Source of the DNA: Gilvibacter sediminis
GTDB lineage: Bacteria; Bacteroidota; Bacteroidia; Flavobacteriales; Flavobacteriaceae
DNA length: 64,000 bases
NCBI RefSeq assembly: GCF_028561565.1
Contig: NZ_JAQQTE010000019.1
Location: 144,586-208,585 of the forward strand
Direction: 5' to 3'
Positions 8,882 to 17,358 of the stretch are shown piece after piece. Each line of letters opens with the position of its first letter. The first letter of the stretch is position 1. The notes under the pieces are model-generated. The model did no database searches. It saw only the letters and a list, made by a program, of their open reading frames with translations, and was not told the DNA's origin. The position numbers and the translations under genes were made by a program.

Positions 8882-10333
8882 ATGGACCGGCTGCAGAACT
8901 TCATTAATGGTGAGTACGTTGACCCCATTGACGGGAAGTGGTTAGACAACTATACGCCAAGTACTGGCGAAGTGTCTGGTCAAATACCCGCATCAAATGA
9001 CAAAGACGTAGCAAAAGCCTACGATGCCGCAAAGTCAGCCTTTGAGTCCTGGTCACAAACACCCATTGAAACGCGCAGTCGGATACTTTTAAAATTGGCA
9101 GACCTCATTGCTGCGGATTTGGATACCCTTGCAAAAGCAGAAGCCCTAGACAACGGCAAACCTTTAGCTTTAGCGACCAAAGTAGACATTCCACGAGCCT
9201 CGTCTAATTTTAGATTCTTTGGCAATGCCATTACTCAATTCGCCTCAGAGGCACATGAGAATCTGGCATCAGATTCCATCAATTTCACCCTAAGACAACC
9301 CCTTGGAGTTGTTGGCTGTATTTCTCCTTGGAACCTACCGCTTTATTTGTTCAGCTGGAAGATCGCCCCTGCCCTAGCGGCGGGAAATACCGTGGTTGCC
9401 AAGCCGAGTGAGATCACTCCTGTAACTGCTGCGATGCTCGGTAAATACTGTAATGAAGCTGGTTTACCACCCGGAGTCTTAAACATTGTCCACGGCAAAG
9501 GACCCGAAGCGGGACAAGCCATAGTCGAGCATGCAAACATCAAGGCCATTTCCTTTACAGGAGGAACAACTACTGGAGCGGCAATAGCCCGCACCGCTGC
9601 CCCGATGTTTAAGAAGCTCTCCTTAGAATTAGGAGGGAAAAATCCGAATCTCATTTTTGCTGATTGCGACTTTGACAAGATGCTGCAAGTCACTTTAAAA
9701 TCATCCTTTGCCAATCAAGGGCAAATTTGTTTGTGCGGCAGTCGGATCTTTGTACAGGAAGAGATCTATGAGCGTTTCAAAGCAGCTTTTATACCCGCGG
9801 TAGAAAAACTAAAGGTCGGCCCTTCTTTAAACTCCGGAATTGATTTGGGAGCTGTGGTTTCTAAATCGCATATGGAGAAGATCCTAAGTTATAACGCCTT
9901 GGCAGCATCAGAAGGAAAATTGCTCACTGGAGGACATCAGATAAAACTAGAAGAAGCACCTGAAGGCTATTATGTAGCTCCGACGGTCATCGAGGTGGCT
10001 ACAACCCAATGTCGTTTACAACAAGAAGAAATATTTGGCCCTGTAGTTACCATTATGCCTTTTAAAACAGAGGAAGAAGCAATTGCTTTGGCCAATGATG
10101 TTCCTTACGGACTCTCGGCTACTGTTTGGACCTCTAATATTGACAGAAGCCTTAGAGTTTCTAAAGCGCTAGAAGCGGGAATTGTTTGGGTCAATACTTG
10201 GCTCAACCGCGACTTGCGAACACCCTTTGGCGGCGTGAAGGCCAGTGGTGTGGGTCGCGAAGGAGGTTTTGAAGCCCTGCGTTTCTTTACCGAACCGAAA
10301 AACATTTGCATACAATACAAAACCAATACATGA
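8882..10333 (+). CDS. Aldehyde dehydrogenase, probable 2-aminomuconate semialdehyde dehydrogenase
   Basis: NAD(P)-dependent aldehyde dehydrogenase of 483 residues. The active-site glutamate is E249 in LELGGKNPN and the nucleophile is C283 in GQICLCGSR; PWNLPLYLFSWKIAPALAAGN and FGGVKASGVGREGG are present. Among ALDHs this pattern fits the hydroxymuconic/aminomuconic semialdehyde group (AmnC/DmpC-like). In the operon it would oxidise 2-aminomuconate 6-semialdehyde, made by ACMSD, to 2-aminomuconate. Its TGA overlaps the ATG of the SDR gene (ATGA). Confidence 0.9.
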   Translation: MDRLQNFINGEYVDPIDGKWLDNYTPSTGEVSGQIPASNDKDVAKAYDAAKSAFESWSQTPIETRSRILLKLADLIAADLDTLAKAEALDNGKPLALATKVDIPRASSNFRFFGNAITQFASEAHENLASDSINFTLRQPLGVVGCISPWNLPLYLFSWKIAPALAAGNTVVAKPSEITPVTAAMLGKYCNEAGLPPGVLNIVHGKGPEAGQAIVEHANIKAISFTGGTTTGAAIARTAAPMFKKLSLELGGKNPNLIFADCDFDKMLQVTLKSSFANQGQICLCGSRIFVQEEIYERFKAAFIPAVEKLKVGPSLNSGIDLGAVVSKSHMEKILSYNALAASEGKLLTGGHQIKLEEAPEGYYVAPTVIEVATTQCRLQQEEIFGPVVTIMPFKTEEEAIALANDVPYGLSATVWTSNIDRSLRVSKALEAGIVWVNTWLNRDLRTPFGGVKASGVGREGGFEALRFFTEPKNICIQYKTNT

Positions 10334-11112
10334 ATTTAGATCTCAGTGATAAGAATGCTCTGGTCTGTGGAGCCTCTGCCGGAATCGGCGCTGCCTCTGC
10401 AAGAGCCCTTGCTGCGCTTGGAGCGCGGGTTACCTTAGTTGCGCGCAATGCCGATAAATTGACAGCCGTTTTACAAACCTTGGACCACCAAGAAGAAGGC
10501 CACGATTTTTTGGTGGCTGATTTTAGTGATCCGCAGCAGTTGAAATCGGCTTTGAACGAATTGCCTGATGACCGCAACTACCACATTTTGATCAACAATA
10601 CAGGAGGACCAAAAGGCGGCCCGATCTACAGTGCCGATACCAGTGAATTCACCCAAGCCTTTTCACAGCATTTGGTGTGTAATCAACTCTTGAGTCAGGC
10701 TCTTGTTCCAGGCATGCAAAAAGAAGGTTATGGGAGAATCATCAATGTAATCTCTACTTCTGTGAAGCAACCCATTGACGGTCTGGGTGTGAGTAACACC
10801 ATTCGTGGAGCGGTAGCGAATTGGGCAAAGACACTGGCTAATGAGCTCGGCCCATCTGGGGTTACGGTAAATAATGTATTGCCTGGATTTACGGCAACGG
10901 ATCGTCTGGCAGATATTGTCAAGAACGCAGCGAACAAATTCCAAAAGACGGAAGAAGAAGCTGCCGCTTTTATGCGCCAGCTAGTACCAGTAAGACGTTT
11001 TGCCCAGCCCGAAGAGATCGCCAATGCAGTGGCCTTTTTAGCAAGTCCTGCTGCGAGCTACATAAACGGTATTAATTTGCCCGTAGACGGCGGAAGAACG
11101 AAAAGTTTGTAA
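10330..11112 (+). CDS. Atypical short-chain dehydrogenase/reductase in the kynurenine operon
   Basis: A 260-residue Rossmann-fold SDR. The cofactor motif is GASAGIGAASARALAALGA and NNTGGPKGGP replaces the usual NNAG. Where classical SDRs carry YxxxK, this protein reads SNTIR, so both the catalytic tyrosine and lysine are replaced; this marks the divergent SDR group with LSNxxR-type motifs. The ATG at 10330 overlaps the dehydrogenase stop as ATGA; an in-frame ATG at 10306 would give a longer overlap and is less likely. Its reaction in the pathway is unknown; it might be a reductase acting on a muconate intermediate, or a regulator-like binding protein. Confidence 0.85.
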   Translation: MNLDLSDKNALVCGASAGIGAASARALAALGARVTLVARNADKLTAVLQTLDHQEEGHDFLVADFSDPQQLKSALNELPDDRNYHILINNTGGPKGGPIYSADTSEFTQAFSQHLVCNQLLSQALVPGMQKEGYGRIINVISTSVKQPIDGLGVSNTIRGAVANWAKTLANELGPSGVTVNNVLPGFTATDRLADIVKNAANKFQKTEEEAAAFMRQLVPVRRFAQPEEIANAVAFLASPAASYINGINLPVDGGRTKSL

Positions 11113-11121
11113 CTTAGAAGG

Positions 11122-12207
11122 GTGGAGAGAAAATTACGCATCAACGGACACTCGCATTTACTGCCCTATCCGGAGGAAATTCCAGATTTCATGCGCGAGA
11201 AAGGAATCTTTTGGGTAGACAAGGATCGCAAGTATATGCTGCAGAAGAACTGGAGTCGTCCGGTAACGGATTCAAGTTTCTTTTTGGATGAAAAACTGGC
11301 TTGGATGGAACGTTATAAGATTGACCATGCCGTGGTCTTGAATCTTTCCCAGCTTTACGGAAACGGTTTGCGCCTGGAAGAGATGAAACAGGCTCTTCGC
11401 TTCCAAAACGATTTCAACGCGCGCATTCAACATGACAATCCTTCAAAATTCACCTGTGGCTTTGTGGTACATCCCGGATTTGTCCGCGGTGCTCTTTGGG
11501 AAATAGAGCGTTGCGTGGAAGAATTGGGCTTACAACTTTTGTGTCTACCTACGCACTATATGGATACCATTGGTACCTGGCGATGCATCTTTGACGAAGA
11601 GAACGAACCGATTTTTGAACTCGCCAGTAAATACAACTTAGCCGTAGAGATCCACCCCTACGATGGTGAAAAGTTCATCCTCTTAGAAAACACTGCTTGG
11701 CGCTTCCATTTGATCTGGATGCTGGCTCAATGCGCCGATGCCTATCATTTTTTAACCCTTAACGGCTATGCAGACAAATACCCAAACATGCGGGTTTGTT
11801 TTGCGCACGGTGGACAATTGGCACAAATTAATCTAGGACGACGCATACAAGGCTTTGACGGCCGCCCTGATCTGTTTGAAGGCAAAGTTCATCCGCGTAA
11901 ATCTGTGGGTCATAAGAACATTTTCTTTGACACCTTGGTGCATGACACGGGCTCCTTGAAGCTCCTTATTGAGAACCAAGGTTCCAATCAAGTATTGGTA
12001 GGTTTAGATGATCCTTATCCGCTTGGAGAAATGGAAAGTGCTCCGCAGTCTTCTTACCCGGGAAAGATCTTGGATCTGGCTCGCCAGCGCAATATTCTCA
12101 CCGACGCGCAATGCGACGCCATGTGGGAGGACAATGTGCTTCAATGGCTTCACGGAGATGATCAAACTGCAAAAGAGACACTCAAAAAACGCATCCTCGG
12201 AAGCTGA
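11122..12207 (+). CDS. 2-Amino-3-carboxymuconate-6-semialdehyde decarboxylase (ACMSD)
   Basis: Zinc-dependent amidohydrolase-fold decarboxylase that diverts aminocarboxymuconate semialdehyde away from quinolinate and NAD synthesis into catabolism. Metal ligands are visible: HxH in NGHSHLLP near residue 10, the histidine of VEIHPYDG, the histidine in CFAHGGQ, and the aspartate in GLDDPYPLGE. Length 361 is slightly above the usual 330-340. The start is a GTG at 11122; it is needed because the HxH motif lies only seven codons downstream. Last gene of the six-gene operon; 48 bases follow before the next ORF. Confidence 0.92.
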   Translation: MERKLRINGHSHLLPYPEEIPDFMREKGIFWVDKDRKYMLQKNWSRPVTDSSFFLDEKLAWMERYKIDHAVVLNLSQLYGNGLRLEEMKQALRFQNDFNARIQHDNPSKFTCGFVVHPGFVRGALWEIERCVEELGLQLLCLPTHYMDTIGTWRCIFDEENEPIFELASKYNLAVEIHPYDGEKFILLENTAWRFHLIWMLAQCADAYHFLTLNGYADKYPNMRVCFAHGGQLAQINLGRRIQGFDGRPDLFEGKVHPRKSVGHKNIFFDTLVHDTGSLKLLIENQGSNQVLVGLDDPYPLGEMESAPQSSYPGKILDLARQRNILTDAQCDAMWEDNVLQWLHGDDQTAKETLKKRILGS

Positions 12208-12255
12208 TAAGCAAACATTTTTTATATTGTAGTTGATTAACTAAACAATTGACTT

Positions 12256-12480
12256 ATGAGAAAACTTGGAATGTATATGGCCTTTTTTGGCCTTTTTGCC
12301 ATTGTTTTAAACTTTTTTGATCGAGTTCCAACCATCCTGATGTGGATTTACAATTGGGGTGAAGGCGTAGCCTGGGGAATTAAAATTGGATTGATCGTAG
12401 TAGGTGCGGTCTTGTTCTTTATGGGTAGTTCTGAAGAGGAAGCCGAAGAACTCCCTCAAGCTAATCAAGAATCTGAATAG
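12256..12480 (+). CDS. Small two-helix membrane protein, unknown function
   Basis: A 74-residue protein with two predicted membrane helices (about residues 5-18 and 40-56) linked by WIYNWGEGVAWG, ending in a strongly acidic tail (SSEEEAEELPQ). It resembles small molecular-weight membrane proteins common in Flavobacteriia with no assigned role. It has its own start 48 bases after the ACMSD gene and is followed by a terminator, so it may be monocistronic. Confidence 0.7.
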   Translation: MRKLGMYMAFFGLFAIVLNFFDRVPTILMWIYNWGEGVAWGIKIGLIVVGAVLFFMGSSEEEAEELPQANQESE

Positions 12481-12504
12481 TAGCTTATAAACTGATATAA
12501 TGGA

Positions 12505-12543
12505 CTCCACAATTTGTTTCAAGTTGTGGAGCTCTTTTTTTTT
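12505..12543 (+). terminator. Rho-independent terminator abutting the next start codon
   Basis: CTCCACAA (12505-12512) pairs perfectly with TTGTGGAG (12524-12531), followed by a T-rich tract to 12543. It ends the small membrane-protein transcript, and its T tract stops four bases before the ATG of the O-methyltransferase. Confidence 0.8.
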
Positions 12544-12547
12544 AATT

Positions 12548-13189
12548 ATGCACTTCTTACCCGAAAATATAGACCAATACGCTGTAGATCATTCACAGCA
12601 AGAACCCGAATTGTTACAACAACTCAACCGAGAGACTTGGCAGAAGGTTCTAAATCCAAGAATGCTAAGCGGGCATTATCAAGGCCGGATCTTAAGTTTA
12701 TTGTCTAAGATCATTCGGCCTAAGGTCATTTTAGAATTAGGAACCTATACGGGTTATTCTGCGCTCTGTCTATTGGAAGGACTGCATCCCGAAGGAGAGA
12801 TTCACACCATTGATCAGAATGAAGAATTGTATGACTTGCAACGCAAATACTTTGACCTTTCTGGTGCGGGAGCGCGTATCCATCAGCATTTAGGAAGAGC
12901 AGATACCATCTTGCCCAGCCTGAACATTAAATACGATCTGGTCTTTATGGATGCAGACAAACGCAACTATCCGAAGTACCTAGAAATGATCTTGCCGCAA
13001 ATGAACTCCGGAGGAATTATTCTGAGTGACAATGTTCTGTGGAGTGGAAAAGTAGTTGAAGCATTGGACCCTGACGACCAAGACACCAAAGCGCTTTTAG
13101 AGTACAATAAAACCCTGGCGACACACCCCCAATTGGAAACCGTATTGCTGCCCATTCGCGATGGGCTTACCTTAACTCGGGTTAAATAA
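12548..13189 (+). CDS. O-methyltransferase (class I SAM-dependent)
   Basis: A 213-residue enzyme of the catechol/caffeoyl-CoA O-methyltransferase and TrmR family. SAM-binding motif I is LELGTYTGYSALCLLEGL, followed by IHTIDQNEE, the DLVFMDADKRNY segment with the metal-binding aspartates, and DNVLWSGKV. The substrate could be a tRNA (TrmR-like) or a small catechol-type molecule. An upstream in-frame ATG at 12500 would put the terminator hairpin inside the gene and is rejected; MHFLPENIDQY at 12548 matches the family start. No ribosome binding site fits between the terminator T tract and the ATG. Confidence 0.88.
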   Translation: MHFLPENIDQYAVDHSQQEPELLQQLNRETWQKVLNPRMLSGHYQGRILSLLSKIIRPKVILELGTYTGYSALCLLEGLHPEGEIHTIDQNEELYDLQRKYFDLSGAGARIHQHLGRADTILPSLNIKYDLVFMDADKRNYPKYLEMILPQMNSGGIILSDNVLWSGKVVEALDPDDQDTKALLEYNKTLATHPQLETVLLPIRDGLTLTRVK

Positions 13190-13198
13190 AACTGCGAA

Positions 13199-13531
13199 TT
13201 ACAGACTCGGCTTATTGGGCAAGTCTGTTGATCTGGAATTGGAAAGCGGATCACGGCCAATAGTACCACTCACCTGCTCAATGCTCTTTTTAGTTTCCTG
13301 CAGACTTTCCTGCACATCTTTTACAATGCTGGTATCAATACCCTGTTGTTCTGCACTTTTGGTGATCTCACTTTTGATCTCGTTAGTAGCGTCTTTGATC
13401 TGACGCATACCCTTCCCCAATCCACGAGCAATGGTCGGGATCTTATCGGCTCCAAAAACCAATAACACAATAAAGAGGATAAACATAACCTCTGGCGTGC
13501 TGATAAAACCGAATATCAAAAATGAATGCAT
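13199..13531 (-). CDS. tatA: Sec-independent protein translocase TatA/TatE
   Basis: Inner-membrane pore-forming subunit of the twin-arginine pathway, which exports folded proteins. The 110-residue protein has the short N-terminal membrane helix (STPEVMFILFIVLLVFGADKIPTIARGLGKG), the FG hinge and an amphipathic helix, then a polar coiled tail. The longer tail than in enteric TatA (about 90) is usual in Bacteroidota. It converges on the methyltransferase with nine bases between stops. A Tat-signal protein occurs in this window at 37908-38456. Confidence 0.95.
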   Translation of the reverse strand: MHSFLIFGFISTPEVMFILFIVLLVFGADKIPTIARGLGKGMRQIKDATNEIKSEITKSAEQQGIDTSIVKDVQESLQETKKSIEQVSGTIGRDPLSNSRSTDLPNKPSL

Positions 13532-13535
13532 GCTG

Positions 13536-13543
13536 CAAATATA
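13536..13543 (-). promoter_or_regulatory. -7 box for tatA
   Basis: Minus-strand TATATTTG, exact TAnnTTTG, four bases upstream of the ATG. The predicted start point would fall at the start codon, implying a nearly leaderless message. Confidence 0.35.
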
Positions 13544-13564
13544 ATTAAGATTGCGCGGGAGGGT

Positions 13565-13592
13565 AAAAAAAAGCCCCGAAATCTTCGGGGCT
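13565..13592 (-). terminator. Terminator of the M1 peptidase gene
   Basis: Nine-base-pair GC-rich stem (13572-13580 with 13584-13592, loop of three) followed on the minus strand by eight T (13572-13565). It lies 12 bases after the stop of the peptidase gene. Confidence 0.9.
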
Positions 13593-13603
13593 TTTCTTTT
13601 TAT

Positions 13604-15904
13604 TTAGTCCTTGATTCCGTCTTTAAACTGATCAAACTGTCCGAGCTTCTTACGCTGCGGCCATGAGTTATTTGACGTATCGATATCTGCAGTCTCTTCA
13701 TCTGGATCAACTACGATCTTGGTGATCTCTTGCTCTGAAGCAATAACCTTACCTACTTGAGCATCGTTCTTTCTCCAGATCTCTGCTGGATAGGTCTCAC
13801 GTTTGGTAGATCCGTCTGCATAGGTGTATTCAACAATGATCGGCATTGGAATACCTCCTGGCTTTTCAAAGGTCACCTCATAGAAATATTTTGGCTTAGT
13901 AACTGCAGCGCGCTCCGCTGGAGTCATATTGTCCATCATATATTCGTTGATAGAAGGAATGTCTTCTAAAGAAGTGCTGGTCATAGACTCTTCAAAGTCA
14001 TCGCTGTCCTCAGCAACGTAGTATACTAGTGGAGGCAGGTCGCTTTCTGTAAGTCCACGAGCTTCCATAATCTCACGCACCTCAGCATTGATTTTGCTAG
14101 TTACATAGAATTTCTTCACTTCGCCTACACCCATATCTACATAATCTGTAGTGTAGAACCAAGAACGCCAGAACCAATCCAAGTCAAAGGCAGATGCATC
14201 TTCCATAGTGCGGAAGAAGTCCTCTGGAGTTGGGTGCTTGAACATCCAACGGTTGGCGTAAGTCTTAAAGGCGTAGTCAAACAATTCGCGGCCCATAACG
14301 GTCTCGCGAAGTATGTTCAATGCAGTAGCAGGCTTTCCGTAAGCGTTGGCTCCAAACTGATAGGTATTCAAACCTTTGGTCATAATCGGAGCGATATAAT
14401 CCTGATCACTGCTCATATAATCTACTATATTCTTAGCCGGCCCACGACGTGATGGGTAGCTTTGATTTGGCGCGATGGCATCTGGATACCACTCTCCAAA
14501 ATCCTGCTCAGCAACATACTGCATAAAGGTGTTCAGCCCTTCATCCATCCAAGTCCACTGACGCTCATCACTGTTAACGATCATTGGGAAATAGTTGTGT
14601 CCTACCTCGTGGATAATCACAGAGATCATTCCGTACTTGGTACGCTCGCTGTAAGTTCCATCAGGATTTGGACGTCCGTAGTTCCAGCAGATCATTGGAT
14701 ACTCCATCCCTTGGTTACGGGCGTGTACAGAGATCGCTTTGTGATACGGATAATCAAAGGTCATTCTTGAGTAACTCTTCAAAGTACTGGCAACAGCTTT
14801 CGTAGAATACTCTTCCCAAAGCGGGTTACCTTCTTTTGGATATAGAGAAACAGCCATCACATCTTTGTTCCCGATCTTCACGGCCATCATGTCCCAGATA
14901 AAACGACGTGAAGTTGCGAATCCAAAGTCACGAACCATCTCTGCTTTGAACTTCCAAGTCTTCTTGGCCGTTGCAAAGTTATTTTCTTTAGCCTCAGCTT
15001 CTTCTTGAGAAACAATGATCACAGGCTTGTCATAGGTTTTTTTAGCCAACTCATAACGCTTCATCATCTCTTTGGTGAAGACATCTTTGCGGTTGGTCAA
15101 TACTCCAGTCGCATCGGTGATGTGATCTGCAGGTACCGTAAGGTTAACCTCAAAGTTTCCGAAAGGCAAAGCGAATTCATCACGTCCCCAGAATTGAGAG
15201 TTTTGCCATCCTTCCACATCGTTATAAACAGCCATACGCGGATAGAACTGCGCAATTACATAAGCGCGATTTCCATCTTCAAATTCTTCATAACCACTAC
15301 GAGCGCGGTCTGTAACGTGATTGTTCACGTTGTACCACCACTTGATGCTGAAAGTAAATTTCTCACCTGTTTTAAGCGTCTTTGGCATATCCACACGCAT
15401 CATCGTTTGGTGAATGATGTACGGCAGATTTCCACCCTTGCTGTCTTTTACGGCTTCAATGTTGAATCCTCCGTCAAATCCGCCATCCATGAATTTAGAG
15501 GCGAAACCTCCCGGTTGCTCTGCTGGTGGAACACCATCGCCTTCAATAAGTGGAGACTTAGAGTCCTTAGCACGAACGTTTTGATCCAATTGTACCCATA
15601 GGTAATCTAGCGGGTCTGGAGAGTTGTTGGTATAGGTAATGGTTTCAAATCCGTACAGCTTGGCGTTTTTGTCGTCCAATTCAATGTCCATTACGTAATC
15701 AGCTTGTTGCTGATAGTACTGCGGACCTGGAGCACCACTGGCAGAACGGAACATGTTCGGCGTAGAGAACTCCTGATACATCTGTCGGAATTTGTTGTTA
15801 TTGATGTGTCCGCCTTCGCGAACTTCCGCCTCCTCGTCTTGACCAAAAGCCGTTCCGGCGATAAGGGCAAACGAAAGTAGAGCGATCAATTTTGAGATTT
15901 TCAT
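13604..15904 (-). CDS. M1-family metallopeptidase (aminopeptidase N-like), secreted
   Basis: A 766-residue gluzincin peptidase with a signal peptide (MKISKLIALLSFALIAGTAFGQ). The zinc site is H432-E433-x-x-H436 with the third ligand E455 in WMDEGLN, exactly 18 residues later. The exopeptidase GAMEN motif of classical M1 enzymes is replaced by GMEYPMI, as in many Bacteroidota paralogs. It probably acts in the periplasm on peptides. The C-terminal part after 560 is a beta-rich region with EVTFEKPGGIPMPIIVEYTYADG. Own terminator at 13565-13592; the DUF6702 gene lies 91 bases upstream on the same strand. Confidence 0.92.
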   Translation of the reverse strand: MKISKLIALLSFALIAGTAFGQDEEAEVREGGHINNNKFRQMYQEFSTPNMFRSASGAPGPQYYQQQADYVMDIELDDKNAKLYGFETITYTNNSPDPLDYLWVQLDQNVRAKDSKSPLIEGDGVPPAEQPGGFASKFMDGGFDGGFNIEAVKDSKGGNLPYIIHQTMMRVDMPKTLKTGEKFTFSIKWWYNVNNHVTDRARSGYEEFEDGNRAYVIAQFYPRMAVYNDVEGWQNSQFWGRDEFALPFGNFEVNLTVPADHITDATGVLTNRKDVFTKEMMKRYELAKKTYDKPVIIVSQEEAEAKENNFATAKKTWKFKAEMVRDFGFATSRRFIWDMMAVKIGNKDVMAVSLYPKEGNPLWEEYSTKAVASTLKSYSRMTFDYPYHKAISVHARNQGMEYPMICWNYGRPNPDGTYSERTKYGMISVIIHEVGHNYFPMIVNSDERQWTWMDEGLNTFMQYVAEQDFGEWYPDAIAPNQSYPSRRGPAKNIVDYMSSDQDYIAPIMTKGLNTYQFGANAYGKPATALNILRETVMGRELFDYAFKTYANRWMFKHPTPEDFFRTMEDASAFDLDWFWRSWFYTTDYVDMGVGEVKKFYVTSKINAEVREIMEARGLTESDLPPLVYYVAEDSDDFEESMTSTSLEDIPSINEYMMDNMTPAERAAVTKPKYFYEVTFEKPGGIPMPIIVEYTYADGSTKRETYPAEIWRKNDAQVGKVIASEQEITKIVVDPDEETADIDTSNNSWPQRKKLGQFDQFKDGIKD

Positions 15905-15995
15905 CAGTTCTGGGTTTTGTTTGAGATTATTGTGATTATTAGTTGCTTTTTAAGGGCCTTAAAAATAGCCCTTTAAGCCCTGAATTTACAGGGGT

Positions 15996-16502
15996 TTAAT
16001 TAAATTTTAACATGTCCGTGGATTCATCTTTAAGCAGAATCAAACTTCTGCGTTTGTCATCCTTTTTTACATGAACGATATTCTGCTGCTCCGGGAAGAG
16101 TTCATACAGAAATTCGTTGGTTACCTCCAAAGACTTAAGCTCCTTGATACCAGTGACTTCAAGATAGCAAACCAAAGTTTCTATATCGTATTCCTTACCG
16201 AGATATTGTGCCGTTACCTCAGCGCCATTAGCTTTAATCTGTAATTTTTTGGAGAGGTATTTTTCTATGTAAAGGTCTACGGTTTTATCGTCGTTGGTGC
16301 TGTCTAAGCTCAGATCCGGATCGTATCGCTCTTGCAAAACATCCTCAAAATCATCTATAAAGATCTTGGTAATGATCTGCAAACTCTCTTGATCTTGAAC
16401 GTATTCGATCTTAGTAATACTCACATAGAATTTATGCGCGGAAGAGTTCGCCAAAAAAAGCGGGGCACATAAAACGGTCAATAACAGTACAATTCTCTTC
16501 AT
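15996..16502 (-). CDS. DUF6702 family envelope protein
   Basis: A 168-residue protein with a signal peptide (MKRIVLLLTVLCAPLFLANSS) and a compact alpha/beta body starting HKFYVSITKIEY, with QDQESLQIITKIFIDDFED, the usual features of DUF6702 proteins. These commonly sit beside M1 peptidase genes in Flavobacteriia, as here, but their function is not known. No cysteine-based lipid anchor is present, so it should be periplasmic. A -7 box lies at 16550-16557. Confidence 0.8.
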   Translation of the reverse strand: MKRIVLLLTVLCAPLFLANSSAHKFYVSITKIEYVQDQESLQIITKIFIDDFEDVLQERYDPDLSLDSTNDDKTVDLYIEKYLSKKLQIKANGAEVTAQYLGKEYDIETLVCYLEVTGIKELKSLEVTNEFLYELFPEQQNIVHVKKDDKRRSLILLKDESTDMLKFN

Positions 16503-16549
16503 AGCTATTCATTCGGCAACAACTGGGCCAAAATCTTTATCGTTGGACA

Positions 16550-16557
16550 CAAAGATA
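16550..16557 (-). promoter_or_regulatory. -7 box upstream of the DUF6702 gene
   Basis: Minus-strand TATCTTTG, exact TAnnTTTG, 48 bases upstream of the ATG at 16502. No TTG at 17-23 bases, so support is partial. Confidence 0.4.
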
Positions 16558-16581
16558 ACATCCTTAGTTACAAATTGTATA

Positions 16582-17358
16582 CTAATTTTTTGATTCCTCC
16601 AAGCGCTCCAAATAGACCCCAGAACGTTCTTTAAAGTGGTTTAGCACCAAGCCGTATTGCTCCACTTCAAAGTCGCGCTGTACGCTAGTGGTTTCTATAC
16701 AAAAGAGGATAAAATCATAGATTCGCTCTTCAGGTAGACCGTAGGACTCTTTAAAAAACTCAGCAGAATACAAGGCCAAGATCTGTGAGACCACCTGATT
16801 TTGCTGCTCCCACTTACGTTTAATGCGGAGTTTCTTGTAATAGCCACTCATATGTTTGTAGAGCACTTCAAGATCTACGGTGGTAATGGTTCCTATTCCA
16901 GTAATGATGGGAACAATCTTTTCTTCGGGTTCGCCAATGAAACCCGGGATCCCTACATCGTTAAAATTTATAGGGGTCTCCACCTCAATATCTTGAGCGT
17001 CCTGTTGCAAGTTGCCACTTAAAGCGGGTTTAATAAAGACCTCGTCCAACTCAGTAACCCGATCATCCAAAACAACAGCTGCGTATCCGGATTGCATCAT
17101 TTGCGCATCAACAACTAGCTCTTTGAGCTGATAACGCACAGAAGAAAAATAGAGTGTATCTGCCAATGAAACCCGAATCTCGAAGGCTCCGTTTTGATCT
17201 GTAACGGTATTGATCCCTTTGGATTTATTGAGCACATGAACGCCTTCAACATCAGCAGTGTTGAGTAGCTTTCCCTCCAATTCTATATGTTGCGCACGAC
17301 TGCCAATGGCCGTGAGGATAAAAAGAAGGAGTAGATAATTAGTCTTTAATGCGTTCAA
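16582..17358 (-). CDS. Carboxypeptidase-regulatory-like domain protein, periplasmic
   Basis: A 258-residue protein: signal peptide (about 1-22), then a beta-sandwich of the CarboxypepD_reg-like type (IELEGKLLNTADVEGVHVLNKSKGINTVTDQNGAFEIRVSLADTLYFS, about 24-75) and a helical C-terminal half without known motifs. Such domains form the N-terminal part of SusC-type receptors, but no TonB plug or barrel is present here. It overlaps the end of its upstream neighbour by 20 bases and is its paralog in architecture (domain followed by LDEVFIKP/LEEVIVRP). Function unknown; probably a partner pair in the envelope. Confidence 0.8.
   Translation of the reverse strand: MNALKTNYLLLLFILTAIGSRAQHIELEGKLLNTADVEGVHVLNKSKGINTVTDQNGAFEIRVSLADTLYFSSVRYQLKELVVDAQMMQSGYAAVVLDDRVTELDEVFIKPALSGNLQQDAQDIEVETPINFNDVGIPGFIGEPEEKIVPIITGIGTITTVDLEVLYKHMSGYYKKLRIKRKWEQQNQVVSQILALYSAEFFKESYGLPEERIYDFILFCIETTSVQRDFEVEQYGLVLNHFKERSGVYLERLEESKN

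Noticed and set aside
7061-12207. Quinolinate/NAD de novo synthesis cluster
   Set aside because: ACMSD, semialdehyde dehydrogenase and deaminase drain the intermediate to catabolism and no quinolinate phosphoribosyltransferase is present.
12500-12547. Upstream start of the O-methyltransferase
   Set aside because: It would place the terminator hairpin inside the coding region and adds residues not typical of the family.
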